DNA of 64,000 nt from Pseudorhizobium pelagicum (GCA_000722615.1 JOKI01000005.1:124001-188000), one strand, 5' to 3'. Counted from the first letter of the stretch, positions 43,082 through 52,029 are shown. Notes: generated by a model from the sequence alone, not told the origin. A program made the numbers and translations.

Positions 43082-43860
43082 TGACCCAGGAACCCATTCT
43101 CAGCGCCCGAGGTCTCGTCAAGCGCTACGGCCGCGTCACCGCCCTCGATCATGCCGACTTCGACCTCTATCCCGGCGAGATCCTCGCCGTGATCGGTGAC
43201 AATGGTGCCGGCAAGTCCTCGATGATCAAGGCAATATCCGGCGCCATTACCCCCGACGAAGGGGAGATCCGCCTGGAAGGCAAGGTCGTCAATTTCCGGT
43301 CTCCAATCGAGGCCCGCAAGGTGGGGATCGAGACGGTCTACCAGAATCTCGCCCTGTCGCCGGCCCTCTCCATCGCCGACAACATGTTTCTCGGCCGGGA
43401 GATCCGCAAACCCGGCTTCATGGGAAAGTGGCTGCGCAAGCTCGACCGCTCCGCCATGGAGACCTTTGCGCGCGACAAGCTCTCGGAACTGGGCCTGATG
43501 ACGATCCAGAACATCAACCAGGCGGTGGAGACGCTGTCCGGCGGCCAGCGGCAGGGCGTCGCCGTCGCCCGCGCGGCAGCCTTCGGCTCCAAGGTGATCA
43601 TTCTCGACGAGCCGACGGCCGCACTCGGCGTCAAGGAAAGCCGCCGCGTTCTGGAACTCATCCTGGACGTGCGCCGCAGGGGTATCCCGATCGTGCTGAT
43701 CTCGCACAACATGCCCCATGTCTTCGAAGTCGCCGACCGGATCCATATCCATCGCCTCGGCAAGCGGCTGACGGTGATCAACCCGAAGGACTACAGCATG
43801 TCGGATGCAGTCGCGCTGATGACGGGTGCAAAGGCACCGGAGGAGCCTGTCGCCGCATGA
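43081..43860 (+). CDS. frcA: Fructose ABC transporter ATP-binding protein FrcA
   Basis: 259 residues, a single ATPase domain, unlike the double-domain RbsA. Walker A 'GDNGAGKSSMIK', signature 'LSGGQRQGVAVARA' and Walker B 'VIILDEPTAALG' are complete. The one-domain form is the known feature of FrcA-type carbohydrate importers. The stop overlaps the frcK start by four bases. Confidence 0.92.
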   Translation: MTQEPILSARGLVKRYGRVTALDHADFDLYPGEILAVIGDNGAGKSSMIKAISGAITPDEGEIRLEGKVVNFRSPIEARKVGIETVYQNLALSPALSIADNMFLGREIRKPGFMGKWLRKLDRSAMETFARDKLSELGLMTIQNINQAVETLSGGQRQGVAVARAAAFGSKVIILDEPTAALGVKESRRVLELILDVRRRGIPIVLISHNMPHVFEVADRIHIHRLGKRLTVINPKDYSMSDAVALMTGAKAPEEPVAA

Positions 43861-44477
43861 GCTCGGACGCAAGCTTGATTGCCGACGGCATCCTGGCCCA
43901 GGCGGAAGGCAGCACGCGGTTCCTGGTTGCCATCGCCGGCCCACCGGGGTCCGGCAAGTCGAGTCTGGCGGACGAGCTTGCGTCCGAACTTCGCAGCCGC
44001 GGCGAGTTCGCGGCCATCGTCCCGATGGACGGCTTCCACATGGATGACACCGTTTTGCGGGAACGAGGACTCCTCCCCCGCAAGGGAGCGCCGCAGACCT
44101 TTGATGTCCGGGGTCTGGTCGACATCGCTCGCGCCCTGCGACGGACGGACGACGAGGTGCTCGTGCCGCTCTTCGACCGCACACGCGAGCTGGCCATCGC
44201 CGGCGCTCGCGCCATAGATCGGCAGGACCGCTTCGTCCTTCTCGAAGGCAACTACCTTCTTCTCGACGAGCCCGGCTGGGAGAAGCTCGCGCATCTCTTC
44301 GACTGGACGATCATGCTGCTACCGCCGGAAGATGTCCTGGAGCAGCGGCTGATGCGCCGCTGGCTCGACCTCGGCCTCGACGCCGAAGCGGCAAGAGCGA
44401 AGGTCGCCGGCAACGATCTGCCGAACGGCAGGCTGGTCAGGATGCGCAGCCGGCCGGCGGATGTGACACTTCCCTGA
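43857..44477 (+). CDS. frcK: FrcK kinase-like P-loop protein
   Basis: 206 residues resembling uridine/panthothenate-kinase-like P-loop enzymes: Walker A 'IAGPPGSGKSSLADEL', then 'VPMDGFHMDDTVLRERGLLP' and 'LLEGNYLLLDEPGW'. In the Sinorhizobium fructose locus the last gene, frcK, encodes a protein of this type with unclear physiological substrate. Overlap with frcA shows co-translation. A role in phosphorylating the imported sugar or a related metabolite is inferred. Confidence 0.87.
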   Translation: MSSDASLIADGILAQAEGSTRFLVAIAGPPGSGKSSLADELASELRSRGEFAAIVPMDGFHMDDTVLRERGLLPRKGAPQTFDVRGLVDIARALRRTDDEVLVPLFDRTRELAIAGARAIDRQDRFVLLEGNYLLLDEPGWEKLAHLFDWTIMLLPPEDVLEQRLMRRWLDLGLDAEAARAKVAGNDLPNGRLVRMRSRPADVTLP

Positions 44478-44502
44478 GCGTGCGGTGCCGGCCTCCTCCG
44501 CG

Positions 44503-45330
44503 CTACCAGAGTGCCACGTGCCTGTTGACGTCCTTGTAGAGCAGATACCGGAAACGCCCCGGCCCGCCCGCGTAGCAGGCCTGCGGGCAGAAGGCCCGGA
44601 GCCACATGAAGTCGCCGGCCTCGACCTCCACCCAATCCTGGTTCAGACGGTAGACCGCCTTGCCTTCCAGTACGTAGAGCCCGTGCTCCATGACATGCGT
44701 TTCCATGAACGGGATCGTGCCGCCGGGCTCGAAGGTCACGATATTGATATGCATGTCATAGCGGACATCCGCCGGATCGATGAAGCGGGTTGTCGCCCAT
44801 GTGCCGTTGGTGTCCGGCATGGCAAACATCTCCTGCTCACCCTCGCTCGTGAAGATCGCCGGCGGCGCCTCCAGGCCATCCACCGGCTGAAAGGCCTTGC
44901 GTATCCAGTGGAAACGGACCGGCTCGGGCGAGTGATTATGCAATGTCCAGGCAGCGCCGGCTGGGAGGTAGGCAAATGATCCGGTTCGCAGGACATGCGC
45001 GGCGCCGTCGAGCTCCACCGTCATCTCGCCCTCGGTGACGAAGAGGCCTGCCTGTGCACGCGCGTCCGGCTCCGGTCGCCGGCTGCCGCCACCCGCTTCG
45101 ACCTCCATCACATACTGCGCAAAGGTCTCCGAAAACCCCGTCAGCGGCCGCGCGATGATCCACGCCCGGGTCTTTTCCCAATGCGGCAGGACGCTGGTGA
45201 CGATGTCCGTCATCACCGTGCGCGGGATGATGGCATAGGATGTCGTGAACACGGCCTTGCTGGAAAGAAGCTCGGTCTGTCCGGGCAGACCGCCCAGGCG
45301 GGAGAAGTAGGCGGTGTCTTTCGTCGTCAT
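44503..45330 (-). CDS. (S)-ureidoglycine aminohydrolase, bicupin
   Basis: 275 residues with two cupin domains. The C-terminal one holds the manganese site of ureidoglycine aminohydrolase: 'ETHVMEHGLYVLEGKAVYRL' and 'VEVEAGDFMWLRAFCPQACY'. The N-terminal 'VIPRTVMTDIV'-type region and total length also agree (AllE/YlbA/UGlyAH). The enzyme removes ammonia from ureidoglycine in allantoin breakdown. No other purine-catabolism gene is in the window, so it stands alone here between frcK and the stress flavoprotein gene. Confidence 0.85.
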   Translation of the reverse strand: MTTKDTAYFSRLGGLPGQTELLSSKAVFTTSYAIIPRTVMTDIVTSVLPHWEKTRAWIIARPLTGFSETFAQYVMEVEAGGGSRRPEPDARAQAGLFVTEGEMTVELDGAAHVLRTGSFAYLPAGAAWTLHNHSPEPVRFHWIRKAFQPVDGLEAPPAIFTSEGEQEMFAMPDTNGTWATTRFIDPADVRYDMHINIVTFEPGGTIPFMETHVMEHGLYVLEGKAVYRLNQDWVEVEAGDFMWLRAFCPQACYAGGPGRFRYLLYKDVNRHVALW

Positions 45331-45456
45331 CTACGGCATCCATTTGCACGGGCGGAAGGGAAGGCCGCGGCATTGACATCGGTTCTACTGCAGCCTGTCT
45401 TTTTGGTTTAGGCGTGGGGCATTCTGCACGCAAATAATTTCGCCATCGCTGGAAAC

Positions 45457-45481
45457 GGAACCGACGGCGATCCACCGGGTT
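45457..45481 (+). promoter_or_regulatory. EcfG-type general-stress promoter (GGAAC-N17-GTT)
   Basis: GGAAC at 45457-45461 and GTT at 45479-45481 are 17 bases apart, 28 bases upstream of the start of the pyridoxamine-phosphate-oxidase-like stress gene. Confidence 0.65.
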
Positions 45482-45508
45482 TTCTGATCTCAACAAAGGA
45501 GATCAGGA

Positions 45509-45988
45509 ATGTCTGACCACGACGACACCGCCAAGGTATGGGACCTCATCGACAAGATCGGTTTCTGCATGCTCGCGACCCACAATGGCAGCGACATCCG
45601 CGCCCGCCCCATGTCTGCCTACACCAAGAGGGCCGACGGCGCTGTGTATTTCCTGACCGACGTCGCCAGCCACAAGGACGAGGAGGTCGCACGCTTCCCG
45701 AATGTCTGCCTCGCCTTCGCAGACACCAAGGGTCAGAAATACGTTTCGGTATCCGGCACCGCAGAGGTCCTCAACGACCGCGAGTTGATCCGCGAAATCT
45801 GGGCCTTCCCGGCGAAGGCCTGGTGGGAAGGCCCGGATGATCCGTCGATCCGCATCCTCAAGGTCAACCCCGAGTTTGCCGAATACTGGGACAGCCCGGG
45901 CACCGTCATCAGCTATATCAAGATGGCCGCTGCCGCCGTGTCCAGCTCCAAGCCGGACATGGGCGACAACGAAAAGGTGAGCCTCTAG
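45509..45988 (+). CDS. Pyridoxamine 5'-phosphate oxidase-fold general stress protein
   Basis: 159 residues of the short FMN-binding split-barrel family often named general stress protein 26. Stretches 'IGFCMLATHNGSDIRARPMS', 'AVYFLTDVASHKDEEVARFP' and 'EIWAFPAKAWWEGPDDPSIR' match. It is unlikely to make vitamin B6; members bind flavins. ATG 45509 has an AAAGGAGATCAGG site. The EcfG-type promoter and terminator on either side make it a single-gene stress unit. Confidence 0.88.
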   Translation: MSDHDDTAKVWDLIDKIGFCMLATHNGSDIRARPMSAYTKRADGAVYFLTDVASHKDEEVARFPNVCLAFADTKGQKYVSVSGTAEVLNDRELIREIWAFPAKAWWEGPDDPSIRILKVNPEFAEYWDSPGTVISYIKMAAAAVSSSKPDMGDNEKVSL

Positions 45989-46003
45989 CCTTCTTCTGAC
46001 GAC

Positions 46004-46040
46004 GAGAGACGCCGGCGCAACCAGCCGTTCGGCGTCTCTC
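46004..46040 (+). terminator. Hairpin terminator after the stress flavoprotein gene
   Basis: GAGAGACGCCG (46004-46014) pairs with CGGCGTCTCTC (46030-46040), an 11-bp stem with a 15-base loop, 16 bases after the stop codon. Confidence 0.6.
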
Positions 46041-46113
46041 TCCGATAACGTCCCGGCCGATGCAACTTTCGTCCCCGGGACGCGTTGAGGTGCCCGAAAG
46101 CAGGGTCCTTCCA

Positions 46114-46371
46114 ATGAACATGATGATCAGAACCGGCGACGTTCGCTGGCCTTCTCCCATCCGCGTCCGGGTCGGCTACGGGTTTCCCGAAACCATCCGG
46201 GGACCACGCGAAGCGCTGACCTATCTGAACTACCGCTGGCCGGCCATTGACGGCGAACACTGCCGAAGCGCCAAGGTCATATGCGCCGAGGCCCTCGAAT
46301 TCCGGACATCCCCCGACGTCGCGCGCGAAGCCTTCCTGCAGGCCTGCATCGAGGCGAAGATGCTGGACTAG
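46114..46371 (+). CDS. DUF982 domain protein
   Basis: 85 residues. The sequence 'IRVRVGYGFPETIRGPREAL' followed by 'YLNYRWPAIDGEHCRSAKVI' is the DUF982 signature, a family almost confined to rhizobia and usually present in many copies per genome. Function is unknown. ATG 46114 is used; in-frame upstream codons to 46060 are open but outside the family. The 3' end overlaps the convergent SMP-30 gene by four bases. Confidence 0.85.
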   Translation: MNMMIRTGDVRWPSPIRVRVGYGFPETIRGPREALTYLNYRWPAIDGEHCRSAKVICAEALEFRTSPDVAREAFLQACIEAKMLD

Positions 46372-47327
46372 ATGCCGTTGACCGCCAGATAGACGGCATA
46401 GAGGCTCCTAGTCGCCGTGATGAAGAGGCAGTTTCGGCGAGGTCCCCCGAACGCGACATTGGCAACCACCTGCGGCACCTTGATCTTCCCGAGCAGCGTT
46501 CCGTCTGCGGAAAAGCAGTGAACCCCGTCTCCCGCGCTCGTCCAGAGATTGCCTTCCATATCGACCCGGAAGCCGTCGGGCACGCCGTTGTCGATCGTGC
46601 AGAACACCCGACCGTTGACGAGCCGGCGGCCGTCGGCAACATCGAACACCCGGATATGCCGCGGTGCGTTGACGTCGTGGCTGGCAGCGGAATCGGCCAC
46701 GTAAAGCTTGCTCTCGTCGGGCGAAAACGCCAGCCCGTTGGGCTGGCCGAAGTCCGTCGCGACGGGGTCCAGTTCTCCTGTCCGGGGATCGAGGCGATAG
46801 ACATTGCGCGTCGCCTGCTCCGGCTCGGCCTTGTAACCTTCGTAATCTGAGAGAATGCCGTAGGTGGGGTCGGTGAACCAGATGCTGTCGTCGGACCGGA
46901 CCACCACGTCGTTGGGCGAGTTGAGCCGCCTGCCCTGATACTGGTCGGCCAGCACCGTCAGCGATCCGTCAAGCTCTGTGCGCACCACGCGGCGCCCGCC
47001 GTGCTCGCAGGAGATCAGGCGCCCCTGGCGGTCGCGGGTATTGCCGTTGGCGAAATTCGAGGCGGACCGGAAGACGGACACGCCGCCCCCGTCCACCCAG
47101 CGCAGCATCCGCTGGTTCGGAATGTCGCTGAAGATGACGCACTGCATGTCGGCAATCCACACCGGACCTTCCGCCCACCGGCACCCCGCGTAGAGCTCCT
47201 CGAGCGCCGAACTGGCCACCGTCAGCTGGCGGAAGCGCTCGTCGTGTATTTCGTAGATCGAGGGTGACTGCGGCATGTCTGGCATCCGGGAACCGTGGTG
47301 AAGGGAGGAGACGTTCGGTGCGGTCAT
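46368..47327 (-). CDS. SMP-30/gluconolactonase-family lactonase
   Basis: 319 residues, a six-bladed propeller with the SMP-30 motifs 'GCRWAEGPVWIADMQCVIFS', 'RLNSPNDVVVRSDDSIWFTD' and 'DFGQPNGLAFSPDESKLYVA', carrying the Glu, Asn and Asp calcium ligands. It opens sugar lactones. ATG 47327 has a GGAGGG site and overlaps the permease stop, so it is the last gene of the ribose-type ABC operon. The imported sugar or its oxidised lactone is the likely substrate. Confidence 0.88.
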   Translation of the reverse strand: MTAPNVSSLHHGSRMPDMPQSPSIYEIHDERFRQLTVASSALEELYAGCRWAEGPVWIADMQCVIFSDIPNQRMLRWVDGGGVSVFRSASNFANGNTRDRQGRLISCEHGGRRVVRTELDGSLTVLADQYQGRRLNSPNDVVVRSDDSIWFTDPTYGILSDYEGYKAEPEQATRNVYRLDPRTGELDPVATDFGQPNGLAFSPDESKLYVADSAASHDVNAPRHIRVFDVADGRRLVNGRVFCTIDNGVPDGFRVDMEGNLWTSAGDGVHCFSADGTLLGKIKVPQVVANVAFGGPRRNCLFITATRSLYAVYLAVNGI

Positions 47328-48262
47328 CGCGCAACCCTCCTGCCGCCGGCGGCGAGAATGACGGCGATGATGATGAGGCCCGTGAGAATGAGGCGCACGC
47401 CCGCGCCGAAGCCATAGGTGTTGAGCATCGAGACCACGAGAAACATGAAGAGCGAGGCGCCCCATATTCCGGGAACATTGGAGTTTCCGCCGGCAACCGC
47501 CGTGCCACCGATGACCACCACCGCAATCGACATCAGCAGGTACTCGGCACCCATGTTGAGCGCCGCACCTCCGGAGAAGCTCGCCAGCAGGTAGCCGGCG
47601 ACGGCGGCCAGAACGGCGCAGAGGACATAGGTGATGAACCGCGTGCCGTCGACGGGTATGCCGGCCATGCGCGCCGCAAAGCTGCTTTGGCCGATGGCCG
47701 AGATCCAGCGGCCGTAGGTCGTCTTCTCCAGAAGGAACCAGGCCGCCAGTGAAAGAACCAGCGCCACCAGCGCGACGTTGGGAACGCCGAAGCTATAGGA
47801 CGTCGTGAAATCCGAGAGCGTTTCCGGCGGCTTGATGCGCAGCCCGCGGTTCGTCCAGATGGCGCAGGACTGCACGATGAAGCTCATCGACAGCGTCGCG
47901 ATGATCGGCGGAATGCGCAAAAGCTTGATCAGCGCGTAGTTGCCGATGCCGATCGCAACGCCGACCAGGATGGCGATCAGAAGGCCCAGCGCGATCATGC
48001 TGTCCTGAACGTCCATCACCTTCAGCGCCAGCGTTCCAGACAGCGTCATGGTGGCGGGGACGGAAAGATCAATGTTGCCGGGCCCCAGCGTGATCACGAA
48101 CATCTGCCCGATGCCGACGATCACGGAGAAGGCCGCGAAGGTGAGTGTTGCCTGGGAGAGGCCGACGGAACTCGATCCCCCGGTAAAGAGCACCGTGATG
48201 ACCCACACGAGGATCGCCGCGGCAAAGGACCAGACCCAGGGCTTGGCGGTGAGAGCAGTCAT
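47324..48262 (-). CDS. Ribose-type ABC transporter permease (second)
   Basis: 312 residues with about nine membrane segments. RbsC-family stretches are 'VITLGPGNIDLSVPATMTLS' and 'AIGQSSFAARMAGIPVDGTR'. The usual 'AGIDLSVG' is 'PGNIDLSVP' here, a mild deviation. Start overlaps the stop of the first permease by four bases. It forms the membrane part of the importer with the product of the upstream gene. Confidence 0.88.
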   Translation of the reverse strand: MTALTAKPWVWSFAAAILVWVITVLFTGGSSSVGLSQATLTFAAFSVIVGIGQMFVITLGPGNIDLSVPATMTLSGTLALKVMDVQDSMIALGLLIAILVGVAIGIGNYALIKLLRIPPIIATLSMSFIVQSCAIWTNRGLRIKPPETLSDFTTSYSFGVPNVALVALVLSLAAWFLLEKTTYGRWISAIGQSSFAARMAGIPVDGTRFITYVLCAVLAAVAGYLLASFSGGAALNMGAEYLLMSIAVVVIGGTAVAGGNSNVPGIWGASLFMFLVVSMLNTYGFGAGVRLILTGLIIIAVILAAGGRRVAR

Positions 48263-49200
48263 CGGTTCTTCTCCCGCTTTTCGACCCGGTTCAGGAAAAG
48301 GCGCAGCGCCAGGACAACGATCAGGATGGCGCCCTGCGCCCCGATCTGCCAGTCCGGCGATATCCGCATGAAGGACAGGAACGAACCGGCGAGCGTCAGC
48401 GTCAGCGCTCCGATCACCGCGCCGATCGGCGAGACACGGCCGCCGACGAATTCACCGCCGCCCAGAATGACCCCGGCGATCGAGAGCAGCGTGTAGCGAA
48501 GCGCGATATTGGCGTCCGCCGCCGTCGTCAGGCCGACGAGGGCAATCCCGGCCAGCACCGCGAAGAGCCCGGCCAGCGCATAGGCAGCCGCCCGGATGCC
48601 GACCACCGACCAGCCGGCCCGCTCCACGGAGCGGTTGTTGCCGCCGACGCCGCGGATCAGCACGCCGAAGGAGGACCGCATCACCACGTAATGCGTGACG
48701 GCGGCGATGATGACGCTGGCGACGATCGCCATCGGCACGAGCGGCGGCTTGACGGTCATCAGCCACCGGACCCAGCCCGGCGCGGCCCCGCCCGGCGATG
48801 GCAAAAGCAGGACGGCGAGACCGCCCCATACGAAGCTCATCCCCAGCGTCACGACGATCGACGGCAGTTGGCGCAGGTGGATGACGACGCCGATGCCCGC
48901 ATAGACGGCGATGGCGCCGAGAAAGATCAGAACGCCGATCGCCGGCGAGGTCTGCAGAAAGGTTGCGGCGACGCAGGCGCAGAAGCTGACGAAGGCGCCC
49001 ATCGACAGGTCGAGATCGTTCACCGACATGATCAACATCTGGGCGATCGTGGCGAGTGCGATGGGGACGGCCAGATTGAAGAGGAGGTTGAGGCCGGTAT
49101 AGCTCATCGCCCGCGGCTGCATGTAGAAGACGGCAGCCAGAAGGACGGCCAGCGATGCGGCGGGGATGATCAGCCGGACGGCACTGGAGGAAAGTCTCAT
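48259..49200 (-). CDS. Ribose-type ABC transporter permease (first)
   Basis: 313 residues with about nine membrane segments; 'MLIMSVNDLDLSMGAFVSFC' and 'LIRGVGGNNRSVERAGWSVV' are the RbsC-type signatures. It overlaps the ATPase stop and the second permease start by four bases each. Two different permease genes suggest a heterodimeric channel. Confidence 0.88.
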   Translation of the reverse strand: MRLSSSAVRLIIPAASLAVLLAAVFYMQPRAMSYTGLNLLFNLAVPIALATIAQMLIMSVNDLDLSMGAFVSFCACVAATFLQTSPAIGVLIFLGAIAVYAGIGVVIHLRQLPSIVVTLGMSFVWGGLAVLLLPSPGGAAPGWVRWLMTVKPPLVPMAIVASVIIAAVTHYVVMRSSFGVLIRGVGGNNRSVERAGWSVVGIRAAAYALAGLFAVLAGIALVGLTTAADANIALRYTLLSIAGVILGGGEFVGGRVSPIGAVIGALTLTLAGSFLSFMRISPDWQIGAQGAILIVVLALRLFLNRVEKREKNR

Positions 49201-50660
49201 GCTGCTTCTCCTCCGGCAAATGAGGCGGCGAGCACCCCGGCCTCCGTAATGTCATCTCCCACCAGCTCGGCCGCGATGGCTCCATCACGGAAGACATAGA
49301 CACGGTCGCAGAGCCGGATTTCGTCCATTTCCGTCGAATACCAGATGAATGTTCTCCCCGATGCTGCCTCGGCGCGAAGGATCTCGTAGACCTCCTGCTT
49401 CGTCCCGACGTCGACGCCGCGCATCGGATCGTCCATCAGCACGATCTTTGCGGTCGTCGCCAGCGCCCGCGCAAACAGCACCTTCTGCTGGTTGCCGCCG
49501 GACAGGGACAGGATCGGGTTGTGCATGTCCGGCGTGCGGATTTCGATCCGCTTCCTCCAGCTCTCGCTCACCTTCTTTTCCCGGTCGGTGTCGATGACGC
49601 TGCGGTTGGACAGCCCCTTGAGCGAGGAGATACTGAGGTTCTTGAGGATGCTCCAGAGCGAGAACGTGCCATTCAAACCGCGGTCGCCGGCTACAAAGGC
49701 CATCTTCGGCTCGGCGGCCGGCCACCAGTTGCCGTTGGCGGCAAGATAGAGATCGAGAAGCGCCTCGGTCTGCCCGTGACCGCCGAGCCCGGCAAGGCCG
49801 ATGATCTCGCCGGAGAAGGCTTCAAGGCGGATCGACGCCCCCGGCAGCGGCGGCACCGAGAGCACCGGCGCGCCCGTCTTCGTCCGTGCCGAGCGCTGCC
49901 AGCCCTGCTCGCGCACGACGCTGCCCATGGTCTCCACCAGGCGGCGGGTGTTGAAGTCGACTGCCGGCCGGTCGGCCACCACCTTGCCGTCCTTCATCAC
50001 GACGATGCGGTCGGAGGTGGAGAGAATTTCCCCGAGGATGTGAGAGATCAGCAGCACCGAGCCACCCGTCTCCACGAAGCGGCGCACATAGGCCATCAGC
50101 TGCGCTGCCAGCCCCGCGTCGAGCGACGATGTCGGCTCGTCGAGGATGACGAGCTTCGGACGCGCGTCCACCGCAGCAAAGCTGATCGCGATCTCGACCA
50201 TCTGCCGCTCGGCGATGGTAAGATCCTCCACGACACTCTCGCAGTCGATGCTGTGGCCGGGAAAGATCTCCGCCAGCTGCCGCGTCACGAGCGCCAGGCC
50301 GCGCCTGCGCCAGCCCGCGCCCTTGAGGTCGCTCAGCATGACGCGGGCGTTCTCGGCGATGGTCAGGTTCGGGCAGAGCGACAGCTCCTGGAAGACGCAG
50401 CGCACGCCGCTGGCGCGCGCCGCGGTAATACCCTGATCGGCGGAAGCGCCACCATAGGTGATCGCGCCCTCCTGTGGCGTAAGGCCACCATTGATGACGT
50501 TGACGATTGTCGACTTGCCGGCGCCATTGTGGCCGACGAGACCGACGCATTCGCCGGATTGGATGACGAGAGTGGCACCGTCCAGCGCCTTGACGGCACC
50601 GAAGGCGACCTTGACGTCGCGCGCGGCCACCACTTCCTGTTTCGGCACTCTGTCATTCAT
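49197..50660 (-). CDS. Ribose-type ABC transporter ATP-binding protein, double-domain
   Basis: 487 residues with two ATPase domains as in RbsA. The first has Walker A 'GHNGAGKSTIVN' and Walker B 'KLVILDEPTSSLD'; its signature is the family variant 'LTIAERQMVEIA'. The second has a degenerate Walker A ('GLAGLGGHGQTEAL'), a complete 'LSGGNQQKVLFARAL', and Walker B ending Asp-Asp ('IVLMDDPMRGVD') where Glu is common. One active ATP site is therefore expected, as usual for the family. It follows the binding-protein gene. Confidence 0.9.
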   Translation of the reverse strand: MNDRVPKQEVVAARDVKVAFGAVKALDGATLVIQSGECVGLVGHNGAGKSTIVNVINGGLTPQEGAITYGGASADQGITAARASGVRCVFQELSLCPNLTIAENARVMLSDLKGAGWRRRGLALVTRQLAEIFPGHSIDCESVVEDLTIAERQMVEIAISFAAVDARPKLVILDEPTSSLDAGLAAQLMAYVRRFVETGGSVLLISHILGEILSTSDRIVVMKDGKVVADRPAVDFNTRRLVETMGSVVREQGWQRSARTKTGAPVLSVPPLPGASIRLEAFSGEIIGLAGLGGHGQTEALLDLYLAANGNWWPAAEPKMAFVAGDRGLNGTFSLWSILKNLSISSLKGLSNRSVIDTDREKKVSESWRKRIEIRTPDMHNPILSLSGGNQQKVLFARALATTAKIVLMDDPMRGVDVGTKQEVYEILRAEAASGRTFIWYSTEMDEIRLCDRVYVFRDGAIAAELVGDDITEAGVLAASFAGGEAA

Positions 50661-50693
50661 GGGAAAGGATCAACTGGACAAGAGGGGTTCCAC

Positions 50694-50747
50694 CGGATGC
50701 GACGCCATGCGCCGCATCCGACTGGGAGGTGGAGCAATGACTGCTCC
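50694..50747 (-). terminator. Two tandem hairpins after the binding-protein gene
   Basis: GGAGCA/TGCTCC at 50731-50736 and 50742-50747 lies directly after the stop of the binding-protein gene; CGGATGCG/CGCATCCG at 50694-50701 and 50713-50720 follows. Both are in the gap before the ATPase gene of the same operon, so they probably protect the binding-protein mRNA or attenuate downstream expression. Confidence 0.6.
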
Positions 50748-50748
50748 G

Positions 50749-51765
50749 TTACATGGCAGCGTCGATGACCTTCTGCGCATCTTCCAGCGAGTATTCGACG
50801 TTGGCAACGCCGCCCGCTTCCGTGGTCTCGAGGTTGGCCTCGAGATTGTCCTGGTCGATGCGCAGGAACGGAACGACGAGCTCCTTCTTCACGTCCTGGC
50901 CATCGAGGATCTGCTGGGCGACCCAGAAGGCGAGCGTGGAGACACCCGGCGCGATGGAAACCGACATGGTCTCGTAGCCGTTTGCGTCCTTCTGTTCCTT
51001 CCACCAGCGCAGCTCGTCCTCGCGGTTGCCCATGACAATGGTCGGGATCGGACGATCGGCCGCAGCAAAGGCCTGAGCGGCACCATAGCCATCGCCACCC
51101 TGGGTGACGACCGCCTTGATCTCGGGCAGGCTTGGCAGGATTCCGGCGACGGCACGCTGCGCGACATCCTGGGCCCAGTCGCCGTTGACGGAGCCTGCGA
51201 TCTTGAACTGGGGGTGCTTCTCGACACCGGCCTGGATGCCGGCATGGATTTCGTCGTCGACCGAAACGCCGGCCAGACCGCGGATCTCGAGCAGGTTACC
51301 GCCGTCCGGCATCTTCTCGGCGAGATATTCGATCTGGCTTTCGCCCATGGCCTTGAAGTCGACGGCGATCCGCCAGGCGCAGGGCTCGGTCACGATGCCG
51401 TCGAAGGACACGACGACGATGCCGGCATCGCAGGCTTCCTTCACCGCGCCGTTCAATGCAGTCGGAGAGGCTGCGTTGATGACGATGGCGTCATAGCCCT
51501 GCAGGATCAGGTTCTGGATCTGCGCGGCCTGCTCCGTCGCCTGGTTCTCGGCAGTCGTGAACGGATCGGCAGCGGCGACGATGCCCTGGCTGACCGCGTC
51601 CTTGGTAATCTTGTCCCAGCTCGTCAGCATGGCCTGGCGCCAGGAATTGCCAGCATAATTGTTGGACAGCGCGATCTTCTTGTCAGCCGTCTCGGCCGAC
51701 GCGGAAACGGGTGCAGTCACGCATGCGATAGCGATCGATGCCAGAAGCATCCTCTTGATGGTCAT
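50749..51765 (-). CDS. Ribose-type ABC transporter substrate-binding protein
   Basis: 338 residues with a cleavable signal peptide (LLASIAIACVTAPVSASAET) and a periplasmic-binding-protein type I fold: 'KKIALSNNYAGNSWRQAMLT', 'DAIVINAASPTALNGAVKEA' and 'GIVVVSFDGIV'. ATG 51765 has a strong AGGGAGGAAAATC site; an upstream ATG at 51801 would spoil the signal peptide. It is the first gene of the operon and divergent from the histidine kinase gene. The ligand is unknown. Confidence 0.88.
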   Translation of the reverse strand: MTIKRMLLASIAIACVTAPVSASAETADKKIALSNNYAGNSWRQAMLTSWDKITKDAVSQGIVAAADPFTTAENQATEQAAQIQNLILQGYDAIVINAASPTALNGAVKEACDAGIVVVSFDGIVTEPCAWRIAVDFKAMGESQIEYLAEKMPDGGNLLEIRGLAGVSVDDEIHAGIQAGVEKHPQFKIAGSVNGDWAQDVAQRAVAGILPSLPEIKAVVTQGGDGYGAAQAFAAADRPIPTIVMGNREDELRWWKEQKDANGYETMSVSIAPGVSTLAFWVAQQILDGQDVKKELVVPFLRIDQDNLEANLETTEAGGVANVEYSLEDAQKVIDAAM

Positions 51766-51936
51766 GATTTTCCTCCCTGTACGCCTCTCGGGCTCATTCA
51801 TCAGGCCCGCTCCTCAACGGTCCCCCGACGGATGTTTTCACTGGCGCCATTGCGTCAGTCAGTGAAGAATGAAGCAGAAGCGCAAACTTGCAAAGGTGAA
51901 TCCATGCAAGCATCTTGCGGAGACGCGCGCGAAATA

Positions 51937-51950
51937 TGCGGGATCCCGCA
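51937..51950. promoter_or_regulatory. Perfect 14-bp palindrome, candidate regulator site
   Basis: TGCGGGATCCCGCA is fully self-complementary. TCTTGCGG at 51913-51920 and CCGCAAGA at 51946-51953 form a second, wider inverted repeat around it. Both lie between the divergent binding-protein and kinase genes. A GGGCGA/TCGCCC hairpin at 51985-52000 stands just before the kinase ribosome-binding site. Confidence 0.45.
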
Positions 51951-52029
51951 AGACAATCGCGCCGATGAAGCGCTTAATCAGATAGGGCGATCTTTCGCCC
52001 GATTTCCGACGGCTGGGAGGACGTCGCTG

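Noticed and set aside
50458..52029. Upstream open extension of the histidine kinase frame by more than 500 codons
   Set aside because: It is antisense to the ABC ATPase and binding-protein genes and lacks any domain; the kinase has its own ribosome-binding site before 52030.
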